A stretch of 64,000 nt of DNA. Source: CAYLUN01 sp964386865 (lineage in GTDB: Bacteria > Verrucomicrobiota > Kiritimatiellia > RFP12 > UBA1067). The translations under genes were made by a program, and so were the position numbers. Shown here in pieces: positions 7,141-16,084 of the stretch. The stretch is from NCBI GenBank assembly GCA_964386865.1, contig CAYLUN010000001.1, forward strand, positions 1-64,000. The letters run 5' to 3'. The stretch's first letter is position 1, and every line of letters begins with the position of its first letter. A model generated the notes under the pieces. That model saw nothing but the letters and a program-made list of their open reading frames with translations. It made no database searches and had not been told where the DNA came from.

Positions 7141-7764
7141 TCCAGACTCCCCTCTCTTGAACCTCTCCGCCGTCAGCCCGAACGCCTGCGTTACTCGCTT
7201 CGCGTACAGGCTCAATCATGCGCTAGCGGTAGCGCCGTCTGAGCCTACGCACGCCCGTCCATCCCGGGCCCAAACGTCCAGGCGCCGGCGCCGAACACGC
7301 GCCGAATTCGGGCGATCATGCTCGTTGGCCCACGCTACCGCAATTCGAGAATGGATCAGACGCGCCTAAACGGCAAGCGAATTCTCGGTCTTCAACGAGG
7401 GGAAACGGAGAAAGGCACGCTCAGTCGACCAGGCATACCGCACTCCGGTGCAAGCCCCAGGCCTTTGATGGTCAGCGCCTCGACAAACATCGCGTGCGCC
7501 CGGCTCCTGGGTGTGTGTGTCAGAAAAGTGACAACGGCTTTAAGACCGCGCATTCTATACGGGCGAGGTCGTCCGTGCTCCCAGTGCTGCCACTTCTCTG
7601 ACACATACCCGCTCTTGGCCACGCGCGCCTTCGTCCTTGCATTACAGTCGCCGTTTCGGCATCATTTCCGACGTGAAACTGCTGTTTCGGGCAGGTGAGT
7701 TTCGGGCGTAGCCCCGACCTGCCTGAGAAGCGACGTACTGTCTGCAACTTGTGAAGGAGCCGCC
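7141..7764. other. Gene-poor gap of 624 bases
   Basis: No convincing gene was found. Short frames on both strands lack SD sites and recognisable sequence. The only structure seen is an imperfect 17-base inverted repeat (7517-7533 and 7588-7604). The last 40 bases carry the leader and SD of apt. Confidence 0.5.
7517..7604. repeat. Imperfect 17-bp inverted repeat pair
   Basis: GTGTCAGAAAAGTGACA at 7517-7533 is matched in inverted orientation at 7588-7604 (GTGTCAGAGAAGTGGCA when reversed), with two mismatches and 54 bases between the arms. It could be the ends of a tiny decayed element or a long-range hairpin. Confidence 0.3.
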
Positions 7765-8286
7765 ATGGATCTCGACGCCGTCATCCGCAAAGTCCCCGAC
7801 TTCCCCAAGCCCGGAATCCTCTTCTACGACATCACCTCGATCTTCACCAACCCGGCGGCCTTCGCCTCTGTGATCGACGAGATGGTCGAGTACTACAAGG
7901 ATTTCCACATCGACGGCGTGATCGCCATCGAAAGCCGGGGCTTCTTGGTGGCTGGCGCCTACTGCATCCGCACGGGCAAGCCGCTCGTGCTCGCCCGCAA
8001 GAAAGGCAAACTCCCCGGCAAGACCATCTCTCAAAGCTACGCGCTCGAATACGGCGAAGCGACCCTCGAGATGCACACCGCGGACATTCTCGCCAACCAC
8101 CGCTACCTCATCATCGACGACCTGGTCGCGACCGGCGGCACCATCGAGGCGGTTGCCGCGATGCTGACCCGGCAGGGCGCCCAAGTCGCCGGGGTCTTCT
8201 CGATCATCGGGCTGCCCTTCTTGCCCTACAAGAGCAAGCTCGCCGCCTACGATGTGAAGACCCTCATCGAGTATCACGCCGAGTAA
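7765..8286 (+). CDS. apt: Adenine phosphoribosyltransferase
   Basis: This 173-residue cytoplasmic enzyme makes AMP from adenine and PRPP in purine salvage. The PRPP-binding loop 'LIIDDLVATGGT' is at residues 115-126, and the substrate loop 'ESRGFLVAGAYC' lies around 56-67. The N-terminal 'DFPKPGILFYDITSIF' is a family signature for bacterial APRT. Length is normal (170-180). GAAGGAG sits about 6 bases before the ATG. It stands alone, with a 171-base gap to the next gene. Confidence 0.96.
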   Translation: MDLDAVIRKVPDFPKPGILFYDITSIFTNPAAFASVIDEMVEYYKDFHIDGVIAIESRGFLVAGAYCIRTGKPLVLARKKGKLPGKTISQSYALEYGEATLEMHTADILANHRYLIIDDLVATGGTIEAVAAMLTRQGAQVAGVFSIIGLPFLPYKSKLAAYDVKTLIEYHAE

Positions 8287-8457
8287 GCCCGGCTGCGCGC
8301 GGCGGCCGACGCTGGCAACGCGGCGCTGTAACGGCGCGGCGCTTATTCGTGTATCTGTTTGTGTGCCGCGCGTTTGCACCCCGCCGAGATCCGGGGCGCG
8401 CTGATTGTTGTGAGGCGGCACAATAAAAGCCCGGTGCCGCCGTTCATACACAGCGTC

Positions 8458-10008
8458 ATGAACCTCCGATCCGCCAGCGCCCTGCTCACCGCCATCTGCC
8501 TCGCGGGAGCCTGCTCTTTAGCCGCGTCCGCGGGCGTGGCGCCGACTGCGCAGGAGTCCGTCGACCGGCTGGTTTTCGACCGGCTGCAGCGCCTCGGCGT
8601 TCGGCCGGCCGGCCTTTGCTCGGACGAGGCTTTCGTCCGGCGCGCGTATCTTGACGTGATCGGCACGCTTCCCGCGCCCGAGGAGGTCGGCGCCTTCCTC
8701 GCGGACCGCAGCCCCTGCAAGCGCGACGCGCTGGTCGACCGGCTCCTGGCGCGCGACGAGTTCGCCGACTACTGGGCCATGAAGTGGTGCGACCTGCTCC
8801 GGGTGAAGTCGGAGTTTCCGATCAACCTCTGGCCGAACGCGGTTCAGGCGTATCACCGCTGGATCCGCACGGCCATCAAGGAGAACCTCCCCTACGACCG
8901 CTTCGCCCGCGAGTTGCTCACCGCCAGCGGCAGTAACTTCCGCGTGCCGCAGGTGAACTTCTACCGCGCCGTGCAGAGCAAGACGCCCGAGGCCCTGGCG
9001 CAGGCCGCAGCGCTGGCCTTTCTCGGCGAGCGCGCCGACACGTGGCCCAGGGAACGGCTGGAGGGGCTGGCCGGCTTCTTCTCGCAGGTCGGCTACAAAG
9101 GCACCTCCGAGTGGAAGGAGGAGATCGTCTACTTCAACCCGGCGGCCTCCAACGCGCAGATGTCGGCCGCCTTTCCGAGCGGGACGCGCGTGGACTTCGC
9201 GCCCGACCAAGACCCGCGCGCCGTTTTCGCCGACTGGCTGACCAGCCCCAAGAACCCCCAGTTCGCCCGCTGCGCGGCGAACCGCGTGTGGGCGTGGCTG
9301 CTGGGCCGCGGCATCGTCGACGAGCCCGACGACTTCCGGCCGGACAACCCGCCCGTCAACGCGGAGCTGCTCGACCTGCTGGCGCGCGAGTTCGCGGCCG
9401 GACGCTACGACCTCAAGCGCCTCTACGCGACAGTCCTGAAGACCAAGACCTACCAGCAGGATTGCGTGCCGAAGTCGTCCGACCCCGCAGCCGCGCGCAA
9501 TTTCGCCTTCTATCCCGTGCGTCGGCTCGACGCCGAAGTGCTGATCGACGCGCTCAACCAGATCACCGGCTCCGGCGAGAAGTACACGAGTAACATCCCC
9601 GAGCCTTTCTCGCACATCCCCGAAAACCTGCGCACGATCGCGCTGGCGGACGGCAGCATCACGAGCCCCTTCCTGAGCCTGTACGGCCGCTCGCCGCGCG
9701 AGTCCGGACTGGCCTCGGAGCGCCCGAGCGAGTCGACAGCTTCCCAGCGCCTGCACCTGCTCAACTCCAGCCACATCCAGCGCAAGCTGGAGGACGGGGG
9801 CAAGCTGCTGGCGTCGCTCCGGCAGGCCGGCAAGAGCCCCCGCGAAATCGCGGACACGCTTTTTCTGACCATCCTGTCGCGCTACCCGACCGCCGAGGAG
9901 CTCGCCACGGTCGCCGGCTATCGCGAGAAGACGGGCGAGGGCCGGCGCACCGCGCTCGACGTGGCGTGGGCGCTCATCAACACAGCGGAATTCCAATACC
10001 GGCACTGA
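8458..10008 (+). CDS. DUF1549/DUF1553 secreted protein, short form
   Basis: The 516-residue protein begins with a signal peptide (MNLRSASALLTAICLAGACS...ASA), which selects the ATG at 8458 over upstream in-frame starts. Residues 30-190 are DUF1549 ('SVDRLVFDRLQRLGVRPAGL', 'RRAYLDVIGTLPAPEEVGAF', 'KWCDLLRVKSEF'); residues 255-510 are DUF1553 ('FARCAANRVWAWLLGRGIVD', 'DRLLAR', 'YPTAEELATVAGY'). These domains are abundant in Planctomycetes and Verrucomicrobia and nearly always sit beside a DUF1501 gene, as here. Family members often carry an extra cytochrome-c or concanavalin-like domain between the two; this one does not. Biochemical function is unknown; the protein is probably periplasmic. No SD is visible. 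Confidence 0.88.
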   Translation: MNLRSASALLTAICLAGACSLAASAGVAPTAQESVDRLVFDRLQRLGVRPAGLCSDEAFVRRAYLDVIGTLPAPEEVGAFLADRSPCKRDALVDRLLARDEFADYWAMKWCDLLRVKSEFPINLWPNAVQAYHRWIRTAIKENLPYDRFARELLTASGSNFRVPQVNFYRAVQSKTPEALAQAAALAFLGERADTWPRERLEGLAGFFSQVGYKGTSEWKEEIVYFNPAASNAQMSAAFPSGTRVDFAPDQDPRAVFADWLTSPKNPQFARCAANRVWAWLLGRGIVDEPDDFRPDNPPVNAELLDLLAREFAAGRYDLKRLYATVLKTKTYQQDCVPKSSDPAAARNFAFYPVRRLDAEVLIDALNQITGSGEKYTSNIPEPFSHIPENLRTIALADGSITSPFLSLYGRSPRESGLASERPSESTASQRLHLLNSSHIQRKLEDGGKLLASLRQAGKSPREIADTLFLTILSRYPTAEELATVAGYREKTGEGRRTALDVAWALINTAEFQYRH

Positions 10009-10013
10009 TCGTT

Positions 10014-11330
10014 ATGAACACACACCTGACACGACGCGAGATGATGGGGCACGCGGCCTTCGGCGCAGCCGGCCTCGGGCTGGCGGCGAGCCTGCCGCTG
10101 CGCGCGTGGGCCGCCTTGCCCGCAGCCGCCGCCACGGGCAAGGCGAAGTCGGTGATCCAGATCTGGCTCTGGGGCGGCGCGCCCCAGCTCGACACCTTCG
10201 ACCCGAAGCCCGAGACCGGCAACGACTACGCCGGACCGTTCAAGGCCATCGAGACCAACGTCTCCGGCATCCGCGTCTGCGAGCTGCTGCCGCTTCTGGC
10301 CAAGCAGGCGGACAAGTACGCGATCATCCGCAGCATGACGCACGGGAGCAACGCGCACGAGACCGCGACCTACCTGGTGCAGACCGGACGGCCGGCCGGC
10401 GAGCGCGTGATCTATCCGGGCGTCGGCGCGGTCGTCTCGCTCCTCAAAGGCGCGGCGGGCGGCTACGCGGGGCAGCTCCCTCCCTACATCGTGCTGACCG
10501 AGCCGCTGGGGCGCTTCGACGAAGCGGGCTTCCTGAGCGCCCGCCACAAGCCCTTCGTCACGGGCGGAGACCCGTCGCAGCCTCGCTTCATGGTTGAGGG
10601 CATCGTGGCGGAAGGCCTCTCGGACGAGCGCCAGCGCGACCGGCGCGAGCTGCTCGGCCAGCTGAACCGGCTGCCGCGCACGCTGCCCGCAAACGCGGCG
10701 CTGCAGGCGCTCGCGCGCTCGGAGGAGCAGGCCTACGACATGATCCTCGGCGACGGCGCGAAGGTGTTCGACCTCGCGACCGAGAAGGACGACCTGCGCG
10801 AGCGGTACGGCCGGAACAAGTTCGGCCAGTCGTGCCTGATGGCGCGGCGGCTGGTGGAGAAGGGCGTGCCGTACGTCACGCTCAACTACAACGGCTGGGA
10901 CACGCACAAGGATAACTTCACGACGCTGCGCCGCAAGCTGCCCGAGCTCGACAAGGGTCTGGCAACGCTCCTGCAGGACCTCTCCGAGCGCGGCCTGCTG
11001 TCGAGCACCGTGGTCTGGTGCGGCGGCGAGTTCGGACGCACGCCCCGCGTGGACTTTGCCGCGCCGTGGAACGGCGGCCGCGGCCACTGGGGCAAGGCCT
11101 TCTGTACGGTGCTGGCGGGCGGCGGCGTCAAGGGCGGCCAGGTTCTCGGCGCGACCGACGCGCGCGGCGAAGAGGTCAAGGAGCGGCCGGTGAGCCCGGC
11201 CGAAGTGATCGGCGGCCTCTACGCGCTGCTGGGCATCGACCCGCAGGCCAAGCTGCCGCATCCGCAGGGCGAGGACGCCCGCGTCGCGGCTGTGCCGCCG
11301 GCGGGAGGCTTCCTGAAGGAGCTCATCTGA
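10014..11330 (+). CDS. DUF1501 Tat-exported protein
   Basis: This 438-residue protein starts with a twin-arginine signal (MNTHLTRREMMGHAAFGAAG), so it should be exported folded. The body is DUF1501, of the sulfatase/alkaline-phosphatase fold: 'IQIWLWGGAPQLDTFDPKPE', 'GVPYVTLNYNGWDTHKDNF', 'VVWCGGEFGRTPRV' and a final 'AEVIGGLYALLGID'. It follows the DUF1549/1553 gene after five bases and is surely co-transcribed. The conserved pairing suggests that the two proteins act together, but no activity has been established for the family that I can name. Confidence 0.92.
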   Translation: MNTHLTRREMMGHAAFGAAGLGLAASLPLRAWAALPAAAATGKAKSVIQIWLWGGAPQLDTFDPKPETGNDYAGPFKAIETNVSGIRVCELLPLLAKQADKYAIIRSMTHGSNAHETATYLVQTGRPAGERVIYPGVGAVVSLLKGAAGGYAGQLPPYIVLTEPLGRFDEAGFLSARHKPFVTGGDPSQPRFMVEGIVAEGLSDERQRDRRELLGQLNRLPRTLPANAALQALARSEEQAYDMILGDGAKVFDLATEKDDLRERYGRNKFGQSCLMARRLVEKGVPYVTLNYNGWDTHKDNFTTLRRKLPELDKGLATLLQDLSERGLLSSTVVWCGGEFGRTPRVDFAAPWNGGRGHWGKAFCTVLAGGGVKGGQVLGATDARGEEVKERPVSPAEVIGGLYALLGIDPQAKLPHPQGEDARVAAVPPAGGFLKELI

Positions 11331-11339
11331 GGAAACGCT

Positions 11340-13784
11340 ATGACCTGCATGCGACCACCTTCGAACAGATCAGCCTCGCAACGGCTGGCGCCCCCTGCCG
11401 TCCGCCGTTCGGCGGCGCCTCGTCAAGCCTCGCAAACGCCTCGTAGCCACGAGCTGGAGGGCGGGCGTCCCCGCGAGCCGCATCGGCGGACGTCAGGTGC
11501 GGGTCTGGCTGTCAACGGCTCGGCAGCGCCTCGCCCGTCAGCGCCGGAAGAGACAGCCGCCCCCATCCGTCCGTGTGCCTGCCTCGTCGCCGCGTGCCTC
11601 GTGCTGCTGGCCGCAGACGCGCTGGCGCAAATGGCGCAGCGCGAGGCGCACATCGGCTACGTCTACCCGGCCGGCGGGCGTCAGGGCACGACGTTCGAGG
11701 CGGTCATCGGCGGCTCGGGGCTGAACGAGGCCGAGGGCGTGCTGGTTTCGGGCGCGGGCGTAACCGCCGTGATCAGCAAGCAGGAGCGGCAGGTGACGCC
11801 TAAAGAGCAGCAAGAGCTGAAGGAGCAACTCGGCAAGCTCAAAGAGAAGCGCCAGCAGGGCGAGCGGATGTCGGCCGAGGACCTGGAGATGGCCATGGAG
11901 GCCAAGGAGAAGCTGACCGCTTTCGGGCGCAGGCTGGCCAACCCGTCGCTCGGCGAGTTCGTCACGATCCGCGTCACCGTGGCCACCAACGCCGCACCCG
12001 GCATGCGCGCGCTTCGGCTGCTGTCGCGCGCGGGGCTCTCCAACCCCCGGACGTTCGTGATCGGCCAGCTGCCGGAGGTCAGCAAGTCGGACTGGAAGAA
12101 CGTGCCGCAGACGCGCCTCAGCCTGGAGCCCAAGAGCAACCCCACGCCGCCGCCGGTCGCCGTCACCTTGCCGGTCACGCTGAACGGACAGATTCCTCCG
12201 GGCGGCGTGGACACCTACTGCTTCACCGCCCAGGCAGGGCAGCGCCTCGTGGTCTCGGTCAGCGCGCGGGAGCTGATCCCGTATCTGGCCGACGCCGTGC
12301 CGGGCTGGGTGCAGGCCACGGTCGGCCTCTACGACGCGCAGAGCAACGAGGTCGCCTTCGCCGACGACTACAAGTCCAGGCCCGACCCCGTGATCTTCTA
12401 CGCCATTCCGCGGGACGGCGCGTACACGCTCAAGATCCGCGACTCGCTCTACCGCGGCCGCGAGGACTTCGTGTACCGCATCACCGTGGGCGAAGTGCCG
12501 TTCGTGACGGGCGTGTTTCCGGCGGGCGGCAAGGTCGGCACCAGAACGCCCGTGAGCGTGAGCGGCTGGAACCTGCCCTGCGCGCAGGCCGAACTCGACT
12601 TCGCGGGCGCGCAGCCGGGCCTGCATCCGTTTCAGGTGGGCCGCACCGCCAACGCCGTGCCGCTGCTGCTGGACACACTGCCGGAGCGGTTCGAAGCAGA
12701 GCCCAACGACGCGAAAACCAACGCGACGCCCGTCGCGCTCCCCGTGATCATCAACGCCCGCGTCGACCGGCCCGGCGACTGGGACGTCTACCGCTTCGAG
12801 GGCCACGCTGGCGAGCAGGTCGTGGCGGAGGTCTTCGCGCGGCGGCTCGACTCGCCGGTCGACTCCTTACTTCGGCTGATCGATCCCAGCGGCAAGCAGG
12901 TGGCCGCAAACGACGACCGCGAGGACAAAGGCTCCGGGCTGAACACCCACCACGCCGACTCCTACCTCGCCGCGCGGCTGCTCGCGGACGGCACCTACAC
13001 CGTGTATGTCGGCGATACGCAGCGGGCGGGCGGCCCGGCCTACAGCTACCGGCTGCGGCTCAGCGCGCCGCGCCCCGACTTCGAGCTGCGCGTCACGCCG
13101 TCGGGGCTGAACGTCCGTGCCGGCGCGAGCGTGCCGCTGACGGCTTTCGCGCTGCGCAAAGACGGTTTCACGAACGCGATCGCACTGGCGCTTGTCGGCG
13201 CGCCGAAGGGCTACCGCCTCGACGGCGCGACCATCCCCGCGGGCCAAGACCAAGTGACCTTCACGCTGACCGCCCCGCTGGACGCGCCGGAGGAGCCGGT
13301 CTCGTTCCAGATGGAGGGCCGCGCCTCACTGCATGGCGCTCCGGCCGTGCGGCCGGCCGTGCCGGCGGACGACATGATGCAGGCCTTCGCGTATCGCCAC
13401 CTCGTGCCGGCGCACGCGCTGACCGCCCTCGCCATCGGCCGCATGCGGTTCCGCAGCGAGCCGCAGGTGCGCACGCCCTCGCCGATCCGCCTCGCGGCGG
13501 GCGGCACGGCCCGCGTCGACATCTTCCTCCCAACGGGCGGATTCATCAAAGACATCCAGTACGAACTGGTCGCCGCGCCGGACGGACTCAGCGTCAAGGA
13601 CTCAACAGCCGACGGGCTCGTGCTGCAGGCCGACGCGTCGAAAATGAAGCCCGGCATGACCGGCAACCTGATCATCAGCGCGTCCGGCTCGCCGCCCAAA
13701 CGCGCCGACGCGCCCCCCGCCGCCAACGCCTTCCGCTTCCCGCTCGGCACCTTCCCCGCCGTCACCTTCGTCATCACGCCGTGA
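11340..13784 (+). CDS. Secreted pre-peptidase C-terminal (PPC) domain protein
   Basis: An 814-residue protein. The only usable start is the ATG at 11340 (AGGAAA about 3 bases upstream, ATG at 11349 next), yet the signal-like segment 'PCACLVAACLVLLAADALAQ' lies at about residues 78-98. The first 75 residues are low-complexity Arg/Pro/Ser-rich and encoded by REP-like DNA (see findings). The mature part begins with an IPT/TIG-like fold ('IGYVYPAGGRQGTTFEAVIG'), has a coiled, Lys/Glu/Gln-rich stretch (about 145-200), and at least two PPC-type beta-sandwiches ('GGVDTYCFTAQAGQRLVVSV' and 'RPGDWDVYRFEGHAGEQVVA'). It is in one operon with the DUF1549 and DUF1501 genes, an arrangement common in PVC bacteria. 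Function unknown. Confidence 0.78.
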   Translation: MTCMRPPSNRSASQRLAPPAVRRSAAPRQASQTPRSHELEGGRPREPHRRTSGAGLAVNGSAAPRPSAPEETAAPIRPCACLVAACLVLLAADALAQMAQREAHIGYVYPAGGRQGTTFEAVIGGSGLNEAEGVLVSGAGVTAVISKQERQVTPKEQQELKEQLGKLKEKRQQGERMSAEDLEMAMEAKEKLTAFGRRLANPSLGEFVTIRVTVATNAAPGMRALRLLSRAGLSNPRTFVIGQLPEVSKSDWKNVPQTRLSLEPKSNPTPPPVAVTLPVTLNGQIPPGGVDTYCFTAQAGQRLVVSVSARELIPYLADAVPGWVQATVGLYDAQSNEVAFADDYKSRPDPVIFYAIPRDGAYTLKIRDSLYRGREDFVYRITVGEVPFVTGVFPAGGKVGTRTPVSVSGWNLPCAQAELDFAGAQPGLHPFQVGRTANAVPLLLDTLPERFEAEPNDAKTNATPVALPVIINARVDRPGDWDVYRFEGHAGEQVVAEVFARRLDSPVDSLLRLIDPSGKQVAANDDREDKGSGLNTHHADSYLAARLLADGTYTVYVGDTQRAGGPAYSYRLRLSAPRPDFELRVTPSGLNVRAGASVPLTAFALRKDGFTNAIALALVGAPKGYRLDGATIPAGQDQVTFTLTAPLDAPEEPVSFQMEGRASLHGAPAVRPAVPADDMMQAFAYRHLVPAHALTALAIGRMRFRSEPQVRTPSPIRLAAGGTARVDIFLPTGGFIKDIQYELVAAPDGLSVKDSTADGLVLQADASKMKPGMTGNLIISASGSPPKRADAPPAANAFRFPLGTFPAVTFVITP
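11440..11500. repeat. REP-like GC-rich palindromic sequence inside the 5' end of the PPC gene
   Basis: A GC-rich segment containing GGCGGGCGTCCCCGCGAGCC can fold on itself and encodes low-complexity residues ahead of a signal peptide. It resembles intergenic repetitive palindromes of PVC genomes. No second copy is present in this window, so the repeat assignment is inference. Confidence 0.3.
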
Positions 13785-13818
13785 GTCCCCCTTTGCGCCG
13801 CCGACTCAGGCTCACCGA

Positions 13819-13852
13819 GAAAACGCTCAACGTCCAACGCTCAACTTTTTCG
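13819..13852. repeat. Short tandem units of the CAACGCT type
   Basis: The gap between the PPC and VWA genes contains repeated units (AACGCTCAACGTCCAACGCT and on). The same unit occurs in inverted orientation at 18090-18126. Such low-complexity intergenic runs look like slipped-strand expansions. Confidence 0.4.
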
Positions 13853-13913
13853 GAATGGACACGGACCGTCCGCAGATGACATACTTCTGAGCGACGTAAC
13901 CTGAACCCTACCG

Positions 13914-16073
13914 ATGAGTTTCTACCCCTTACTTCCCGCTTGGCTCATCCTTGCGCTCGCCGCGCTCTCTGCCGGCGCAGCCGTCTATGCGTACCGCCAC
14001 CGCAACCCCGCCGTCGAGCCGTGGCAGCACCGGCTGCTCCTCACCCTGCGCATGCTCAGCGTCGCCTGCGTGGCCCTCATGCTGCTCTGCCCCGGCCGCA
14101 TCATCGAGGACCGCAACCTGGAAAAGTCGCATCTGGTCTTCCTTCTGGACCGCTCCGCCTCGATGGCGACGCGCGACCTGCGCGACGGGCAGTCGCGCCT
14201 GTCGCAGGCCGCGGCCTTTCTCAAGGAGCACCGCTTCAAGCGGCTGGCCGATTACCCCCAGTCCATCTACTCGTTCAACAGCCAGCCCCAGCGCCACGCG
14301 GACGCGGGCGAACTCGGCGCGCTCGCCCCGGAGGGCGGCACCGACTTCAAGCAGGCCTTCGACAGGCTCGACAAGGACATCGGCCTCAGCCGCACCGCCG
14401 CCGTCGTGCTCCTTTCCGACGGCATCGACCACTCCGGCTTCAAGGGCAGCGAGATCGCCGTGCCTATCCTCAGCGTACAAGCCGGCACCGACCTCGCAAA
14501 ATCGAAAGACCTCGGCATCGAGCCGTTCAAGTGCCCGGACAAGGTTAGCGAGGGCGTTGAGCTGACCCTCGACATCCCGCTCCTGCTGCAAGGCTACGCC
14601 CAGGAGAAAGAGGCCCGCTTCACTGTCTCTGTCGACGCCGTCCCACTCCACACCGCGACGCTCAAGCTCGCCAGCGGCCGCCCCCACACCGAGAGCGTGA
14701 AGGCCACGCTGAGCCAGACCGGCATCCACGTCATCCGCATCGAGTGCCAGGCCTTCCCCGACGAAGTCTCCGCCCTGAACAACCGCCGCGAACTCGCCGT
14801 TGAGGTCGTCAAGGCCAAGGACGAGATCGCGTCCTACTTCCCGCTCCTCAACACCAGCTTCAGGCCGCTCTTGCGCGAGTTCCTCAAAGACGACGCGGGG
14901 GCCTTCACCGCCCTCTACCGCGTCTCCGGCGACACCTACCGCATGCTCGGCCGCAAGCCGAACGCCGCCTTCGGCAGCGGCCTCCCGAAGAGCGCTGACG
15001 CGCTCAAAGACATCACCTGCCTGATCCTCGGGGCGCACAACGGCGACCTGCTCTCGCCCGCGGAGGCGCTCGTGCTGGAGCAGTACGTCAGCCGGGGCGG
15101 CTCGCTCATCTGCCTCGCCGGAACCGACTCATTCGGCAAGATCCCATCCGACTCGCCCCTGCTGCGCCTGCTGCCGGTCGTGACGCTCGAAGACTCCTTC
15201 CGCGCCGGCACGTTCCGCGTCGCACCCGACCCCATGTCCGACCCGGCCTTCGCCGAGCAGATCGGCCTGATCATCGCGGACAACCGCGGCGCGCCCGAAC
15301 TCGCGCTCGGCGGCATCAACCAAATCAAGGACGTCAAAGCCAGCGCCAAGGTCGCGCTGTGGGCCGAAGGCGACGCGCGCCAGCCGCTGCTCGTGTGGCA
15401 GCCATACGGCCGCGGCAAGGTCGTCGCCCTCCTGAGCAACGGGTTCCACCTGTGGGGCGCGCCCGACAGGCGCGACGAGAATTTCGGCCGCTTCTGGCGG
15501 CAGCTTGTGGCCTTCGCCAAGAGCCTCGACGACGACGCCGACCTTCTGAAGGTCTCGCTGCCCAAGACCGAGCTGGCCGCCGGCGAGCGCGTGACCGTCA
15601 CCGCCCTCGCCCGAAATCCAGCCGGCACCAACGGCACGCTCACCGTCAAAGCCGACGTCTTCCCGTCTGACCGCGACACGCCCGTCGAGACGCTCGCGCT
15701 AGACAAGAAGACGGACTGCTATCTGGGCGAGCTCGCCGGTCTTCAGCCCGGCCGCTACGTGTTGCGTGTGACGTCGCAGGACGGGCAGGAGGTGCTCCGC
15801 ACGCGCCACAAGCTGCTGCTGGTGGGCGACGTCCTCGCGGAGAGCGCCAGCGTCCGCTCCGACCGCGACGCCTTCCGCGCCTTCAGCGGCGAGAAGCACA
15901 TCCTCGCCCTCGACGACGCGGGCCGCCTCGAGGATCTGCTCTGCGAGGCCGTGCGCAAGAACACCATCCAGCGCGAGAAATTCCTGATCTTCGAAAACCC
16001 GGCTTTCTTTCTGATCACCGTCTTCCTGCTTCTGGCCGAGTGGTTCCTCCGCCGCCGCTTCAACCTGTTCTGA
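13914..16073 (+). CDS. Membrane protein with von Willebrand factor A domain
   Basis: The 719-residue protein has two N-terminal membrane helices (8-28, 40-60), a VWA domain (about 72-195) and a C-terminal helix ('FFLITVFLLLAEWF'), so the bulk faces the periplasm. The metal-binding MIDAS is intact: Asp79-x-Ser81-x-Ser83 ('LLDRSASM'), a Thr in 'EGGTDFKQ' (about 143) and Asp in 'LLSDGIDHS' (about 169). Residues 350-540 resemble a glutamine-amidotransferase-like Rossmann domain ('VSRGGSLICLAGTDSF', 'GRGKVVALLSNGFHLWG'). This VWA-plus-GATase-like layout is common in PVC genomes. It follows the PPC gene on the same strand after 129 bases. Confidence 0.85.
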   Translation: MSFYPLLPAWLILALAALSAGAAVYAYRHRNPAVEPWQHRLLLTLRMLSVACVALMLLCPGRIIEDRNLEKSHLVFLLDRSASMATRDLRDGQSRLSQAAAFLKEHRFKRLADYPQSIYSFNSQPQRHADAGELGALAPEGGTDFKQAFDRLDKDIGLSRTAAVVLLSDGIDHSGFKGSEIAVPILSVQAGTDLAKSKDLGIEPFKCPDKVSEGVELTLDIPLLLQGYAQEKEARFTVSVDAVPLHTATLKLASGRPHTESVKATLSQTGIHVIRIECQAFPDEVSALNNRRELAVEVVKAKDEIASYFPLLNTSFRPLLREFLKDDAGAFTALYRVSGDTYRMLGRKPNAAFGSGLPKSADALKDITCLILGAHNGDLLSPAEALVLEQYVSRGGSLICLAGTDSFGKIPSDSPLLRLLPVVTLEDSFRAGTFRVAPDPMSDPAFAEQIGLIIADNRGAPELALGGINQIKDVKASAKVALWAEGDARQPLLVWQPYGRGKVVALLSNGFHLWGAPDRRDENFGRFWRQLVAFAKSLDDDADLLKVSLPKTELAAGERVTVTALARNPAGTNGTLTVKADVFPSDRDTPVETLALDKKTDCYLGELAGLQPGRYVLRVTSQDGQEVLRTRHKLLLVGDVLAESASVRSDRDAFRAFSGEKHILALDDAGRLEDLLCEAVRKNTIQREKFLIFENPAFFLITVFLLLAEWFLRRRFNLF

Positions 16074-16084
16074 CGCGTGTGCCC

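Noticed and set aside
7392..7622. 76-codon minus-strand frame in the apt upstream gap
   Set aside because: No SD, no recognisable motif, and it spans the inverted repeat; too weak to call.
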